From: Amorphophallus konjac
Taxonomy: Eukaryota; Streptophyta; Magnoliopsida; Alismatales; Araceae
Assembly (NCBI GenBank): GCA_022559845.1
Contig: CM040126.1
Location: 226,368,641-226,432,640 of the forward strand
DNA: 64,000 bases
Direction: 5' to 3'
In this document: piece after piece, positions 1 through 10,936 of the stretch
Numbering within the stretch: the first letter of the stretch is position 1
How the letters are laid out: every line of letters starts with the position of its first letter
Program-made: the position numbers and the translations under genes
Notes under the pieces: model-generated
Databases searched by the model: none
Told to the model about the DNA's origin: nothing
The model's input: the letters and a program-made list of their open reading frames with translations, nothing else

Positions 1-305
1 AATGTGGCTTCCACCGACTCCCACCAGCATCAGGCGTCTCTTTCTAGTTGAAATATGGCTAATAGGACCTTCTCTTGGTCCGAACATTGCATGACTCTAA
101 AAACACGTTCCGTCCCTCGGATCCAGTGCTCGGCATCATCTGGATCAGTGGATCCCATGAACTTAGGAGGGTTCATGTTCTTAAAGCCTTGGTGGAGATT
201 TCCGGCTCCACGTAGTGCACCTCCTTGTGCCACTTGTTGAAGTGCCTGGGTCATGCCTTGAAGAGTGCGTTGCATGTTGCGCCATTGAGCACGTTCGGCA
301 GCCAT
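1..305 (-). pseudogene. gag: E1 gag, N-terminal fragment with a premature stop
   Basis: This is the start of a Ty3/gypsy gag capsid polyprotein, which packages the element RNA in cytoplasmic particles. It begins [18 protein letters not shown] and runs through [18 protein letters not shown] and the conserved segment up to QLERDA, matching the TK1 gag from its first residue. At 30-32 an in-frame TGA replaces an Arg codon present in TK1 (the position before CWW), so the frame is broken after 91 residues. It continues in the same frame to the window edge. The start is fixed by homology and lies about 150 bp from the primer binding site, as in TK1. No promoter other than the LTR TATA box is expected. 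Confidence 0.85.
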
Positions 306-458
306 TGTCCTACAATTACGATAGCTATATTAGTATGTGATGGCGTTAAAAGGCTTTTAATTCTATGTTGACTTTAACCCTTGGTTCTACCTAATCTCAC
401 TGGTTAGAGGTTCAAACTTATCCTTGGACTTGGGTTTCCTAGGAATTGAATACCCTAG

Positions 459-470
459 GCTCTGATACCA
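459..470 (-). other. Primer binding site of E1 (initiator Met tRNA type)
   Basis: The minus strand reads TGGTATCAGAGC, the standard plant retrotransposon site complementary to the 3' end of initiator methionine tRNA. It lies 7 bp inside the LTR end. Confidence 0.9.
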
Positions 471-1784
471 CAAAAACGGTCACGCCCCGAGCGCGGAAGA
501 TACCCGGAGATGTGTGACGAGTTTATATCGATCATGTCAATCAGAGTATTAGTGTATTCGACACCAAATCAGAGATGCGCAAGAGTAAAGATAACCCAAT
601 CCTTTTATTCCTTCACAAAAGTATTTCTATTACAATCCCTTGAAAATACTAAACTTAATAAAAAGAAAAGTACAAAATTGACTCAAGAAAATATAGAAAA
701 GACAATACTAGATGACGCTTTGAGAAGCTCTAATCTCTTTCACTCTTGACCTTCCCTGTCCGATTGGGTCTCGTCGTCGGACTTACCTGAAAAGTAGGGA
801 AACACTGAGTGAGCGAACGCTCAGTAGGAAATTATATCTCAAGAACTAGCAATGGGTTTAAGTAATTACAATTTTTCATAGGTAAATGCAATATGGCTAT
901 GCATGTAGAAATAACTAATCAATAGAATAACACGTCGGGTAAAACATCCAAGCGAGTCTTAAACAAGAAATATTCATGAGAGACTTTATAGATTATTGGC
1001 TATTTCACGCAAGTACTTTGCCCGTGTCGGGCCATACTAGTAAAGTCACGCAAGTCGAGTCACGCATGCAGGAGAGAGAGCATGTGTGTGCAATGCCAAA
1101 GATCAAGAGAAAAAGTACTTCGGTGCAATGCTAGACACCGTGATCATTACAACTCCAATGGGCACTAGTACTTTTGGGTGCTCCTCCCAGGACCAGATCG
1201 GGCCCTTATATGCATAGCATTAAAGATAGATCTAGACATCCACTTTATAGTATAGCCAATATGGAATTTCAAGAAAAAGCTTGTGGATATTCAAGATAGA
1301 GTAGAGTTCAAAATTGAACTTGATGTATAAGGACGATAATAACGATACAAACTTGAGTATCGATAAAACTGGGTGGAGTTGGTTCCCTAATTGGGTACCA
1401 TGACAATTAAGTGTCCATATATAGATGGTCATGTCATTTGATATAGAATTGAGGTCCACAAGAACATCATAATAATGGCATGATTTCCACATCCCATTAA
1501 GAATATTCTCATGATATCCACATAGCATATCATGAGGGCCGGTATACCATGTTTCTATAGAGTGACATGGCAAAATAGTGTAAAGGGTTTTATGGTACAA
1601 CCCGCTCGATCGGCCTTGAGGGAATCCAAGGCTACGAGGAGACTTACGGAGGTCCCAATGAGTAACTCGCCAGTCCAAAGGAATGGAGTGTCCAATGGAG
1701 GGCTTGTATGTCACCGAGAGTTGAGGGGTAATCGATAAAACATCGTAAAACATGGGACTATATTCACGGAATGGAATATAGTGC

Positions 1785-1786
<2 letters not shown>

Positions 1787-1830
<44 letters not shown>
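1787..1830. repeat. (AT)22 microsatellite
   Basis: An uninterrupted AT dinucleotide run inside the E1 LTR. It generates a false Tyr-Ile rich reading frame. Confidence 0.95.
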
Positions 1831-1835
<5 letters not shown>

Positions 1836-1882
1836 CCTCGGTTCACAGAAACACAGTGGAAAAATAATTTATACAGGAAATT

Positions 1883-2319
1883 AGTGACTTAACCTAAGTC
1901 ACTATTTAATGAATTAACGCCCTTCACTGGGTCGTTTATTTTCAGTTCGACGACTTCAGGAGCAGTCGTCCATTATAATTTTTTATTTTCTGACATTTTC
2001 TTAATTCTGTATTTTTGATAAAACGCGCCTTATCCAGGGGCGTCACTTTCATAAAAGATGACCTACTGGAGGTCGTTAATTCCTTTTGATTTCCAGGAAT
2101 ATGAACAGTAAAGTTTTTTCATGATAAATAATTTGCAGGAACCACATATATGAACTGGACAAGAAAAATAGAAGGATTCAGGGTATATGATCATGCATTA
2201 GATTTAACTACAGGTTTCATAGATATTAAATTTTAAACGTGCGTATTTATCAATTTCTTAAAATTGACGACTCTTAGTTCGGGCGTCAGTTCATGAATTA
2301 GCGCCCTGACTTGGGTCGC
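1883..2319. promoter_or_regulatory. RCGMC dyad array downstream of the E1 TATA box (7 units)
   Basis: A perfect 9-bp inverted repeat (AGTGACTTA, 3 bp, TAAGTCACT) at 1883-1903 is followed by half-site pairs starting at 1917 (ACGCC/GTCGT, spacer 9), 1950 (ACGAC/GTCGT, 10), 2025 (GCGCC/GGCGT, 9), 2058 (ATGAC/GTCGT, 9), 2267 (ACGAC/GGCGT, 10) and 2301 (GCGCC/GTCGC, 9). Some pairs combine the two half-site forms, so the arms are not always complementary. Confidence 0.55.
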
Positions 2320-2764
2320 CTCTTGCCAAAATTTCACAGAAAACCTCTAAAACGCAGTAAAACTATATGCATGAATTAAAGATGATATTATCACAAATTT
2401 TTATGCTAGTTTGGGCTACAATTCTTGAGAAAACCTACCTGAGAATGATCTGGGTGTAGTTACGTGAAGAAAGTTGAAGAGAGAACGATACTCTGTTCAA
2501 AACAGAGCCTCCTGAAGCTTATGAAAATAGCAACCCCCGAACACAATCAATAGTTGCAGCACACAGGGGGTGCAGTGAGGGTGAGTAATAGATGAGAGAG
2601 TTTCTACTTGCTGCAGGCGACCTATAGAAGAAGATGAAGAACGATTAAAAATCTTCATATTCTCTGACTGAAGGCAGAGGAAGAAGAACAAACATGTTCT
2701 TCATGCACGAGACAGCAACAGAACACCTTTGACCAAAATAGCTAATAGGTTCGACTGAAAGGGG

Positions 2765-2772
2765 TATTTATA
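2765..2772 (-). promoter_or_regulatory. TATA box of the E1 LTR
   Basis: The minus strand reads CCCTATAAATACC, the same context as the TK1 LTR TATA box at 11207 (CCCTATAAATACC). It would start the E1 transcript toward lower coordinates. Confidence 0.6.
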
Positions 2773-2918
2773 GGGTTTCAGGAATCCCTTAGGGTTAGAA
2801 TTTGATTAGAACTCTAGTTTTCTTGATAGAGTCCTTACCATAATCAATCGAACACGTACCAATCCTAAAAACATACCCTGGATAGTCTCCTCGTTCGAAT
2901 GGAACAAAAATGCAATTA

Positions 2919-3131
2919 ACGCCTTAGGTTAGGGCGTGCATTTTAATTGACATCTTGACCTGTACCGTTTCTTTTGTAATTCGCGCCCAAGAAGAGGGCG
3001 TTTCTTTCTGTTTCCTTTTATTCGTTTTGGCCGTTTTAAAATTTGACGACCTTTGGTATAGGCGTCACTTTTTGAATTAACGCCTCAGGTGAAGGCGTTT
3101 CTTATTTAAATCACGCCTTGTTGAGAGGCGT
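2919..3131. promoter_or_regulatory. RCGMC dyad array upstream of the E1 TATA box (5 units)
   Basis: Five inverted half-site pairs with fixed spacing lie upstream (in element orientation) of the TATA box. Left halves start at 2919 (ACGCC), 2983 (GCGCC), 3046 (ACGAC), 3080 (ACGCC) and 3113 (ACGCC). Each right half is GGCGT. Spacers are 9, 9, 10, 9 and 9 bp. The regular spacing makes chance unlikely. No function is known to me; binding of a dimeric factor is an inference. Confidence 0.6.
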
Positions 3132-3229
3132 TCTTTACATTTGACTTATTATTTATTCATTTTGGTTCTTATCATTTACTTACTTAATTTTTCTTGAAAT
3201 CTTCCTTTTATTTTACCAGGGTTGCTACA

Positions 3230-4443
3230 TCTTGAGACCGCGTTATGTCTACATATTGCTCAAACCGTGGTTTGACCCAAGGGTTGATTATACTTTGTTC
3301 CTAGATGGCATTCTGATTGTGTGGAACCCAACATCTTGTTCAATAAGCCATTAATAAAATATAGAAATCTATGAATGTACCGTTATGCTGGTGGAATTCC
3401 TCTGTGGCATAATGTCTAATTAATTCATCCTTGATATCATGATTTCCATTTTTGGCACGTTCTTACTTTGGTATTGTTGTCATGAACTATTGTTGAACTT
3501 GACATTATTGGCCTACATTTATATTTCTCGTGGAAGTAGCTTGATTTATAACTTGAAGATGCAAGAGCGGGCACAGATAGTGTCCAAGGGCTCCACGCTA
3601 GCCCCCTCGGCGGATGGCCATAAACATATTGTAAACCATGGGGTATGATGAATACTGGCGTCGTATTGTGATGGGAGTACTTTTTTTATAAACATGTGAA
3701 ATCCCCGAGGCAATCTCATGAAATTACATGCTTGCTTGTTACATGACTTTCTAGTGCATAGCCTTATGGTTATGAAAGTACATTCTCGATACATGCTAGT
3801 ACATTCACGTTATTGAAAGGCCACGTTACATTCTTGCTTGATCATGCCCTCTTGTTCACTTGAATTCTCATATCTCTATAGTCTATATCTTGTTACTTGT
3901 GGTTACTATGATTTTATTCGCATGTTTTACCGCGTTCCTTTATCTTACCCTTTAGAGCTAAAATGCTAATTACTTTAATATTACCTTCATGTTGATACGA
4001 AGATACCTACTGGACGAGTGCGCTCATTCCCTACTTTCCTAATCTTTTTCAGGAAATTCTAGCGAGTCGGATTCGGACTATTCGAGTGGCAGATTCTGAG
4101 AGTGATTGAAGAATGAGCGAAGCCTTAGATATTCATGAGTCCATCTAGTTAGACAAGAGTCTTATTGTAATTTAAGTTCCTTCATTGTAATAGGCGATGA
4201 AGTCGATCATGTTATGTAATTTTCTCTTTATTGCGTCTAGTGAATTATTTTGTCAAAGAGTCAAGAGTCAGCTTGTAAACTTTGAATTATTATGATATAA
4301 TAAAGTTGGATTTTTGAGTATATTATCTTGTGTTCACTCTTTGTGTGTGAATGTCTAGCGCTCTGATTATCTTGCTACCTTGAGGCGTATTGTCGACTGT
4401 TCACGTTCCCGACTTAATTCCGCTGCATATCTCGGGGCAAGAC
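3230..4443 (+). mobile_element. Diverged Tekay-like LTR fragment (3' part), plus strand
   Basis: Several stretches align with the 3' half of the TK1 LTR in the same order: a CACTCTTTGTGTGTGAATG-like segment followed by GCGCTCTGATTATC (TK1 CACTCTGTCTTTGTGTTGAA then ACGCTCTGATTGAC), and an end CTCGGGGCAAGACA near 4430-4443 (TK1 CTCGGGGCGTGACA). The left part is cut at the E1 boundary, suggesting E1 inserted into it. No coding sequence is visible. The family call rests on short matches read by eye. Confidence 0.45.
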
Positions 4444-4618
4444 AGGTCGGGTTTAGTGAGTTATAGGCCGGTGGCAATACCAGCTCATGGCCATATTGGG
4501 GTGGTCCCCGAGATCTAGACACGACTTATCGAGGCACCGTTTATATCCCCTCCACATCGAGTCCGAGGAAGTGAGGGGGGTCCAAAGCGGACATTGTGAT
4601 ATATATAAAGCGGACATT

Positions 4619-4621
<3 letters not shown>

Positions 4622-4663
<42 letters not shown>
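4622..4663. repeat. AT dinucleotide microsatellite
   Basis: A run of about 20 AT units within repeat A copy 1. Copy 2 has only a short TATATA at the same place, so it expanded after the copies separated. Confidence 0.9.
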
Positions 4664-4667
<4 letters not shown>

Positions 4668-5056
4668 ATTTTGGTTATTTGATATATTTATTTATTTTAT
4701 TTAACTGTATGGATGCATTTTTTTTCATTTGTTATTATTATTTTTGTATTGTTTTTTTGATTGGTTATTTGATTTTCTTTTGTTTATTTAAATGCATGGG
4801 TGCATTTTTTTGTTTATTTGTTATTATTGTTCTTATATTTCTTGTTTAGCTGTTTGATTTATTTTTATTCATTTAAATGCATGGGTGTATTTTATTTATT
4901 TGTTGGTGTTGTTATTATATCTTTTGATTGATTATTTATAGCTTTGAATGTTGTTTTGTTTTTTTTGTTGTGATGCTTTTGTTTTGTTTTGTTTTGTTTT
5001 ACTTCTCTTTTATTTCTTCTATCCTTTTTTTGTTTTGGGAATAGGAGAGGAAGGGG

Positions 5057-5088
5057 GTGATCCAACGCGCCAATTGTCGCCGGATCAC
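5057..5088. other. Hairpin 1 of repeat A copy 1
   Basis: Arms GTGATCC (5057-5063) and GGATCAC (5082-5088). The counterpart in copy 2 is at 26367-26400. Confidence 0.5.
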
Positions 5089-5165
5089 TCCCCATTCTCC
5101 TTTTTTTATATATATGAGGAAGATGAGTGAGTGAGACAACGGGAGGAGAGAGAGAGAGAAGGGTG

Positions 5166-5199
5166 GTGATCCGGCGTGAGAACGCACGTGCCGGATCAC
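5166..5199. other. Hairpin 2 of repeat A copy 1
   Basis: Perfect 10-bp arms GTGATCCGGC (5166-5175) and GCCGGATCAC (5190-5199). Copy 2 (26513-26555) has GTGAACCGGC and GCCGGTTCAC, so one base pair changed on both arms. Confidence 0.65.
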
Positions 5200-5295
5200 T
5201 CCTATTTGATTATTTTTTTTTGAAATGGGGGACTTTGGTCGACCGAATCGATTTCATCGGTCAACCAAACCTCCCAGAAATTGGGGGCTCGAGCA

Positions 5296-5329
5296 TGAGT
5301 CGATGCCAGCGGCACAGGGCGTCGACTCA
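5296..5329. other. Hairpin 3 of repeat A copy 1
   Basis: Arms TGAGTCGATGCC (5296-5307) and GGCGTCGACTCA (5318-5329) pair over 12 positions with one G-T wobble. Copy 2 has a 15-bp perfect hairpin at the same place (26654-26690) with different outer pairs. Confidence 0.65.
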
Positions 5330-6140
5330 GCCGCTGACCGGTCGACCGAAAATCTAATTTGGTCGACCGAACTAGTGGATAGACCCAGATTTCATTTTTT
5401 GTTCTCTTTTCCATTGACAGATTTTTTTTTTGGTTTTCAGGCGATTGTTTGGCCAAATTCAAAGGCATGCATTGTTCATTCTCTTTTATTATGTTTACTT
5501 GATTAGTTTCTTCTTCTTTTTTTGTTTTTATTTAAACACTGTAAATGCTCTCTAAATGGAGTATGCATGGACCTGATTCACACATTACTCATGCAACGGT
5601 GGGGGTACATGCTATCTCACTAAATGCGGGAAAATGAACACATGAGAATTTTTGTGCACGGCGGGTAGTCTCTAATATGTGGCAGAGTATTTCACTCGTG
5701 CATAGCGGTGGTCTCCAATCAGACGTAACCCAATCTTCCACACATTGCCATTTTATATACCCAAAAACCTTGGCATTCAAGCACGCACGATTCATAACTC
5801 CTAATTATGCCATATGCATGTGGGGGGATGCATGATGAGTTCAGATTTCATTTATGCAGGGGCTTCTTTATTTCACTTATGGAAAGCCAGCAGAGACCTT
5901 GTATTATATGTGGGGTTTGTTATGCACTTATGATGCATGTGACTCAATGCAGAGGGAGGTATATGATATGCTCAACTATTCAGCAAGAAAAGGGCCACTA
6001 TTTTATCGAAAGGGCACTACATAGGTTCTTTTTACACAGGTTTATGCAGAGGATGATGCTGTTACTGTGGACGTACTCTTTTGGACATCTATTAATCTAT
6101 TCGTTTATTCGGTTTATTTGGTGCATGGGCATGCCAGTCA

Positions 6141-6145
6141 CATAG
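6141..6145. repeat. Target site duplication of element B (CATAG), left copy
   Basis: CATAG precedes the left LTR and is repeated directly after the right LTR at 25461-25465, marking one integration event of element B. Confidence 0.9.
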
Positions 6146-8547
6146 TGATGGGGACATCACCTCCCATGCCCACACTCACGGATCGTCTCCTCGCCCCGGA
6201 AGCATCCGACATGGTCTAGTCATTTATCTTGAGTCATATATTGTATTTCCTCATTTTTATTTGAGTCATATCATTGTAATTTTCCTTTTATTTGAGTCAT
6301 GTACCTAGGTTAATGAGTCATCTACCTAAGTTAAGTGTCATAGGGTTGATTAGTTTGGTTATTGGGCCCAATTCTATGGGCTAGGCCCAGGGGCGCCCCC
6401 TACCCCTTGGTTATTTGTCATTGTAGCAAGAGTCAGGGACTTTTTGTAAAATGTGGGTTGCCTATATATAGGACCCCATTTCCCCCCATTTGAAGTTAAT
6501 GAATGAATGAATATTTGAATTTTCTAGTGTCCAACTTAAATCTTCTTCTTTTGATGAGAAGCCAATTAAGTGGGTGAGAAGCCCCTATCCCCCCTCTCTC
6601 TCTACCTCTCTCTCTATGAAGTCATTTTCTCTCTCCTCCACTTTCCCTCTCTAAAACCTATGCCCCTTTCTCTCTCCTCCCCTCCCAACCACCTCTCTCT
6701 CTCTTCCCCCCCTCCAATAACTCATCCCCAACTCCCCACCACCCCACCTTAACTCCACCCCAGCCCCAAGGGAGATTCCACCACTCCCCACTCCACCCTC
6801 CAACCACCAACCACCCACTCCCCTTCCCCATGACCCCTCTCATCTCCCAAGGGAGAATTCCCACTCCCCAAGCCCCCCCTTTACCTTCCCCACACACCCC
6901 TTCCCATCCCCAAGATCAGAAATTAATCCAACCCTTAAACCTATTTTCAAATACCCTTTCTCTCTCTCTCTTCCAACCAAATTTGCAGCACCTCTCTCAC
7001 ACACTGCAAACACCACCTTCCAGACCTCATTCTCCCCCTCCCACATCTTGGAACACCCCCTCCCAGACCCCCTCACAGCCAGGGGTTGCCCCCACACCCA
7101 TCCACCCCATTTCCCATCCCTTCTACCCCATTCCCCCACCACCTTTCACCACCTGCAATTCTCAGGTCGCAGGTAGTAGAGTACCAGCAGCTTGTAGAGC
7201 CGGCCCTGACTTCATCCCAACGTCCCTGGAGGCCCAAGAGGTACCGTTGGAAGCGTCTCTCTGTTCTCTTCGGAACGGCGGTGGTCCCATCCCTTTCTGA
7301 GCTCGTGCTCGCCCGAGCGAGCCGTTCTTCTCCAACTACGCAAGACAGATCCGATCAGCAACCTAAGGCCACTTCCAGAAGTTCTCACGGCCACATCCCT
7401 CTGTTTCTTGAGGCGCCACTTGCCCGAGAGCTTCTACAATGAGTCGGCTTCCATCTCCAAGAAGCGGCATCCCATTCGGCATCCGGAGCTAAGATTTCTC
7501 AATTTTCTCCCCCGAGTGCGATGTTCTGTCCACTCTGGGACTGAACAGACACCCAAGCGCTGTTCGGACTGTCCCTGTCTACTCCGACATCATCTGGTGC
7601 CCCCGTGGGTCTCCGCTCGAAGAGGACTCGACAACGAAGCCGACGACTCTGGCCACGCCTGAATCAGAGCTCTGGAGCGCCTGTAGTGATTTCATCTTCC
7701 TGCTGTTGAGGTCATGTTGCAGTCAGAACCAGAGATCTGCATCCCTGTTCGTGCCTCTGCCCCGACCAGCACCAACTTCCCAAAATTCCAAAAATATTTG
7801 GAAGACTTCCTGGGTCACCTACGAAGACTCTCCATCTGGTCTCATCACCAAAAAAAATCGGGAGTGGCTGCAGTGTCAACAACTTCAACTGTCTATCCTC
7901 AGTCACAGAGAGAGGGCAAAACCGGCATCATCCAACCGTTCGACTTCAATTTCAGTTTTTCCCCTCCCCGCCTGGCCGGCTTACCGCCCCTCCCTGTGGG
8001 AGGTAGTGTTTGGCTGTAATCTTTGGCTTCTCTTCCCCAAGATCCCCCCCCCTTGCATGGGGTGTAGTGTTGTAAGATCATAAACAGGTCAAGCTACTCC
8101 GGCGCGGCGTGTGGGGACCCCACGCTTCCCCGCTCGCCCACGTCTCTGAGCGGGACCGGTTTCTTCAAATCGGTCGAGTAAGTGCTCCAGCCTTAGCTCC
8201 CTTTAGTACTTGTTCTTTCAATATTAGCTTATAAACTCTGTTGGTCCGTGAGAGTGAGCGCCCGATCCTCAAGCCCCATTGCTTCGAGTGACCATCATGG
8301 GAGAGAGTGTGTAACCCGTGCCCTCGGCATGACGTCGGCTCCATTGAATTGGGCTGCCTTACCCTTGGGGAATAACCTTGGCCTTGCTGGCCCTCTACCA
8401 GTAAGGGCCCAACCCCTCACATCCTCTACTTGGCATCGCCAAGTTACCCCGGGACTTGGGTGAGCGTCGGGTGAGTAGTCGCCAATATCGGTCCGTTTTG
8501 ATTGTGAATTGTGCTTGCTTGCTTAAGTCCAAAGTTGTGTCACATCA
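6146..8547 (+). repeat. Element B 5' LTR
   Basis: It starts TGATGGGGACATCACC and ends GTGTCACATCA. It contains a TATA box (6463-6470), a GGGGCGCCCCC palindrome near 6394 and a long pyrimidine-rich leader (about 6570-7140) that yields Pro-rich false ORFs. It is nearly co-linear with 23067-25460. Confidence 0.95.
6463..6470 (+). promoter_or_regulatory. TATA box, element B 5' LTR
   Basis: TATATATA in the context GCCTATATATAGGACCCC. The same palindromic context occurs in the 3' LTR (23384) and, inverted, in the solo LTR (52705). Confidence 0.55.
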
Positions 8548-8549
8548 GT

Positions 8550-8561
8550 TGGGATCAGGGC
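8550..8561 (+). other. Degenerate primer binding site of element B
   Basis: TGGGATCAGGGC, 2 bp after the LTR end, matches the initiator-Met site TGGTATCAGAGC at 10 of 12 positions. Confidence 0.6.
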
Positions 8562-8625
8562 AAGTTCTAGACTGGTCTATACTAAGTCTTGTCCTAGGGC
8601 CATTGCATTTATCCCCCCGTTTGTC

Positions 8626-10273
8626 ATGGCCATTTCCTACTTAGCCTACTCGCCACCCATGGACTTCATTCTAGACAAAGATATTACCTTTGACAGATCT
8701 CGTTCTAGTGATTACCTTAGGTGGGAGGCTACCATAGAAAGGTACTTTGAAAAGACTTGGGTATATAGACCCACGAGAGTCCGCAAGGCCAAGAGACGAC
8801 TTCGGGGTCAAGCCAATAGTAAGTGGGAACACATAGAGGGCTTAAGGAGGGTTGAAAGACAAGAACCTATTCACTCATGGGAAGAGATGAAGGTAGAACT
8901 TAGGAAGATCTACATCCCCAAATATTCTCACCCCTCCTACTCAAACACCCCTAGCCCGAGGAGCACTACCACTCCTCCATCCCCACCCGGCCAACTTGAG
9001 ACCACCCTTAGGCCTCCACCCCCATCACTCTCAATAAATTCCCTCTCAACCATCATCACTACACTTCGCCACCAAATCCTCTCCCTTAAGACCAAAATGA
9101 TCCAAGCATCCACCTCCCCACCTAACCCCATGAGAGTCCCCACACCCCAACCAAAACCCCCTTCCACAACCCTCACTATCCAAGCCCCCTTGGTCCCCAC
9201 CACTACCCCTCCATCTTCCCCTATAAGGGACATTCCCCCCATGACCGACCAACCCAAGCCACCCCAACGAACCCATCTCCCACTCCCTCCCCCAAAACTC
9301 CCATGTCCTAGGCCTCCACTACTTCCCCTCCCTATCCCAAACCAAGTTTCCCTTTACCCTCCACCCCGGGTGCACCATACACCAACCATCACCACCCCAC
9401 CCCCAAAAGACCATCTCACCTCCTTGGAGGAGGAACCCATACCTGACCCCATAGTGGTGAACACTCTCGACCCTATCCCCACCACGGAGACCACCCATAT
9501 CCAAGTGGAAGAAGAAACCTCACATGGTGGCCTTCACCTTACACCACCCTCTCTAGTTGGGGTCGAGCTTATCTTAGGAGAACCCCTTATTAGTTGGCTA
9601 AAGGTGAGCCCAATAAGAGAGATCACGGCCCACGATTTCCCTCCCATGGAGCAAAACCTTCCCATAGTGCCCTTCTTCTTCTATCACACCACTATCCAAT
9701 CATCTTATCAAGTGAAAATCTTTGGGGATCTTCTTAAAGGCTTAGCTTGGCAAATGGAGCTTACGAGCATGTTGACCACAATGGATAACCAACAACGGAG
9801 TCTTGACCTCCTACACCTATGTGTCGGGTCCATCACCTCGGTATACACCATTGGTTGCTACACTAGTGACCTCCTTCTATTCCTCCCCACACCCGATGAG
9901 CCCAACCTTCTCCTCAATTTGGAGCTTCTTATATTGGGTAGAAAGTCAAACCCTCCCCTTATGACTGACCCACCCACCAAGAACTTCAGCTTAATTATTT
10001 TATTAGAGGAGGATGACCCACCACCATTTGAGGATCTTGAGGGCATAAGGCCCCTCCCCCTTGGTAAACCTTTTCATTATCCCTTTGATCCCTTCCAATG
10101 GGAACCGTGGAACCCATGTGACACAACCACCTTACCCACTGACCCTTTCCTACCCTCACCCACCATGTTGGGCCAAGCTCACCTCATCCATAACCCATGA
10201 AACACCAAAGGAGCCATGACCTTAAGTAACACCCACCTAGAGATCGAGGAAATGCCCCACCCCATATCCACCT
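8626..10273 (+). CDS. Element B polyprotein, part 1: gag-like half-domain plus unrecognised conserved domain
   Basis: A 524-residue frame starts at the first ATG after the primer site. Residues about 26-100 look like the N-terminal half of a plant Ty3 gag: DYLRWEATIERYF, then KAKRRLRGQANSKWEHI, then IHSWEEMKVELRKIYIPKY. Residues about 101-300 are rich in Pro, Thr and Ser. Residues about 312-430 form a domain I do not recognise, with GEPLISWLK (near 318), VPFFFYHTT, QMELTSML and GSITSVYTIGC (401-411). It is clearly shared with element C (59054-60280). A TGA at 10198-10200 stops the frame. Past it, the same frame stays open to 10273, where TK1 interrupts it, and resumes at 22094. The function of the shared domain is unknown. 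No zinc knuckle or protease motif is seen. Confidence 0.7.
10269..10273. repeat. Target site duplication of TK1 (CACCT), left copy
   Basis: CACCT lies directly before the left LTR of TK1 and again directly after the right LTR at 22089-22093. Confidence 0.95.
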
Positions 10274-10713
10274 TGTAGCAACCCTGGTAAATTAAAGGAC
10301 TAGAAATTCCAAATAAAATTAAAATATATAAATATATAATAATTAAACGAGACCTGGACCTTGTACATAACCCTCTTACATTCTGAAAAGTCTTACAAAA
10401 TGGACTCATAGATCTTACCATTATATTATAACACATTTAAGAAGAACATGTTATTTTAAGTAGCCATTAGATGCATAAAATAATTTTAATTGAATTAAGA
10501 ATCATTAAATCTTGAAGAAAATGTCAATTTATAATTTATTACTAATTTAAAAATTTTAATATTCCACATTTACTATATTATAACTTTATTAGAAGGGAGA
10601 AGGATATATATATAAGATTTAAATACATTAAAGATATATAAAGGATAAAAGAATGGACATATATACAATTTTGATCTTTTCAAGGGTAATGAGAAATGAC
10701 CAAAACTTAAATG

Positions 10714-10936
10714 ACGCCTCTTTGTATAGACGTATATAACGTGAAAACGACTTAATATAAGTCGTTATTTCTAAATTAGTAAAAGTCAAATAAAGTATAT
10801 AGTTAAGGATATTATAAAAGAATAGGGGTATATATACGATATCGGCCTTTTGGAGGCTAACTGAAAATGCTAAAACTCAATTGACGCCAACGACAATGGG
10901 CGTCAATTCCATAGAAAGTGACTTTGTACAAGTCGT
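10714..10936. promoter_or_regulatory. RCGMC dyads upstream of the TATA box, TK1 5' LTR (4 units)
   Basis: Half-site pairs start at 10714 (ACGCC/GACGT, spacer 10), 10747 (ACGAC/GTCGT, 9), 10884 (ACGCC/GGCGT, 10) and 10918 (GTGAC/GTCGT, 9). The first right half is GGCGT in the 3' LTR, so its GACGT is a later change. The arrangement matches the E1 LTR. Confidence 0.6.

Larger units (their letters stand above)
1..3229 (-). mobile_element. E1: Ty3/gypsy Tekay-type LTR retrotransposon, 5' end only
   Basis: Read on the minus strand, an LTR (478-3229) is followed by a primer binding site (459-470) and the start of a gag gene (305 down to 1). The rest of the element lies left of the window. The gag start is very close in sequence to that of TK1 at 14034, so this is the same clade. 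LTR ends are recognisable by comparison with TK1: the start matches TGTAGCAACCCTGG and the end matches GGGGCGTGAC, with the last base changed. The 5 bp outside the LTR start are TCTTG (3230-3234); the matching target duplication would be outside the window. It appears to sit inside an older Tekay-like LTR (3230-4443). Confidence 0.85.
478..3229 (-). repeat. E1 5' LTR (about 2.75 kb)
   Basis: The plus-strand sequence ending at 3229 is the reverse complement of the TK1 LTR start, and the sequence at 478-500 is the reverse complement of the TK1 LTR end (CGCGCTCGGGGCGTGAC). The LTR is about 0.85 kb shorter than the TK1 LTRs. It holds a TATA box (2765-2772), an AT microsatellite (1787-1830) and two groups of RCGMC dyads. 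ORFs inside it, including one rich in Tyr-Ile from the AT repeat, are not genes. Confidence 0.85.
4444..6140. repeat. Repeat A, copy 1 (non-coding, with conserved hairpins)
   Basis: About 1.7 kb of T-rich, non-coding sequence that aligns along its length with 25867-27300 (copy 2). Shared landmarks in order: a CATATTGGGGTGGTCCCCG segment (4490s), blocks of T-rich sequence with AAATGCATGGGTG, three hairpins near 5057, 5166 and 5296, GGTCGACC motifs, and a TGATATGCTCA segment near 5965. A further imperfect hairpin lies at 5235-5268 (11 of 12 positions). The copy is interrupted on the right by element B and abuts the Tekay-like LTR on the left. Which element class it comes from is unknown; the flank at 25466 suggests a Tat-type LTR. 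Confidence 0.55.

Noticed and set aside
1232..1846. 204-residue minus-strand ORF rich in Tyr-Ile
   Set aside because: It begins in the AT microsatellite and lies wholly in the E1 LTR; no family motif.
6830..7300. Pro-rich ORF in the element B 5' LTR, with a longer counterpart at 23578-24360 in the 3' LTR
   Set aside because: Both are products of the pyrimidine-rich LTR leader. Presence in two LTRs reflects replication, not selection, and lengths and ends differ.
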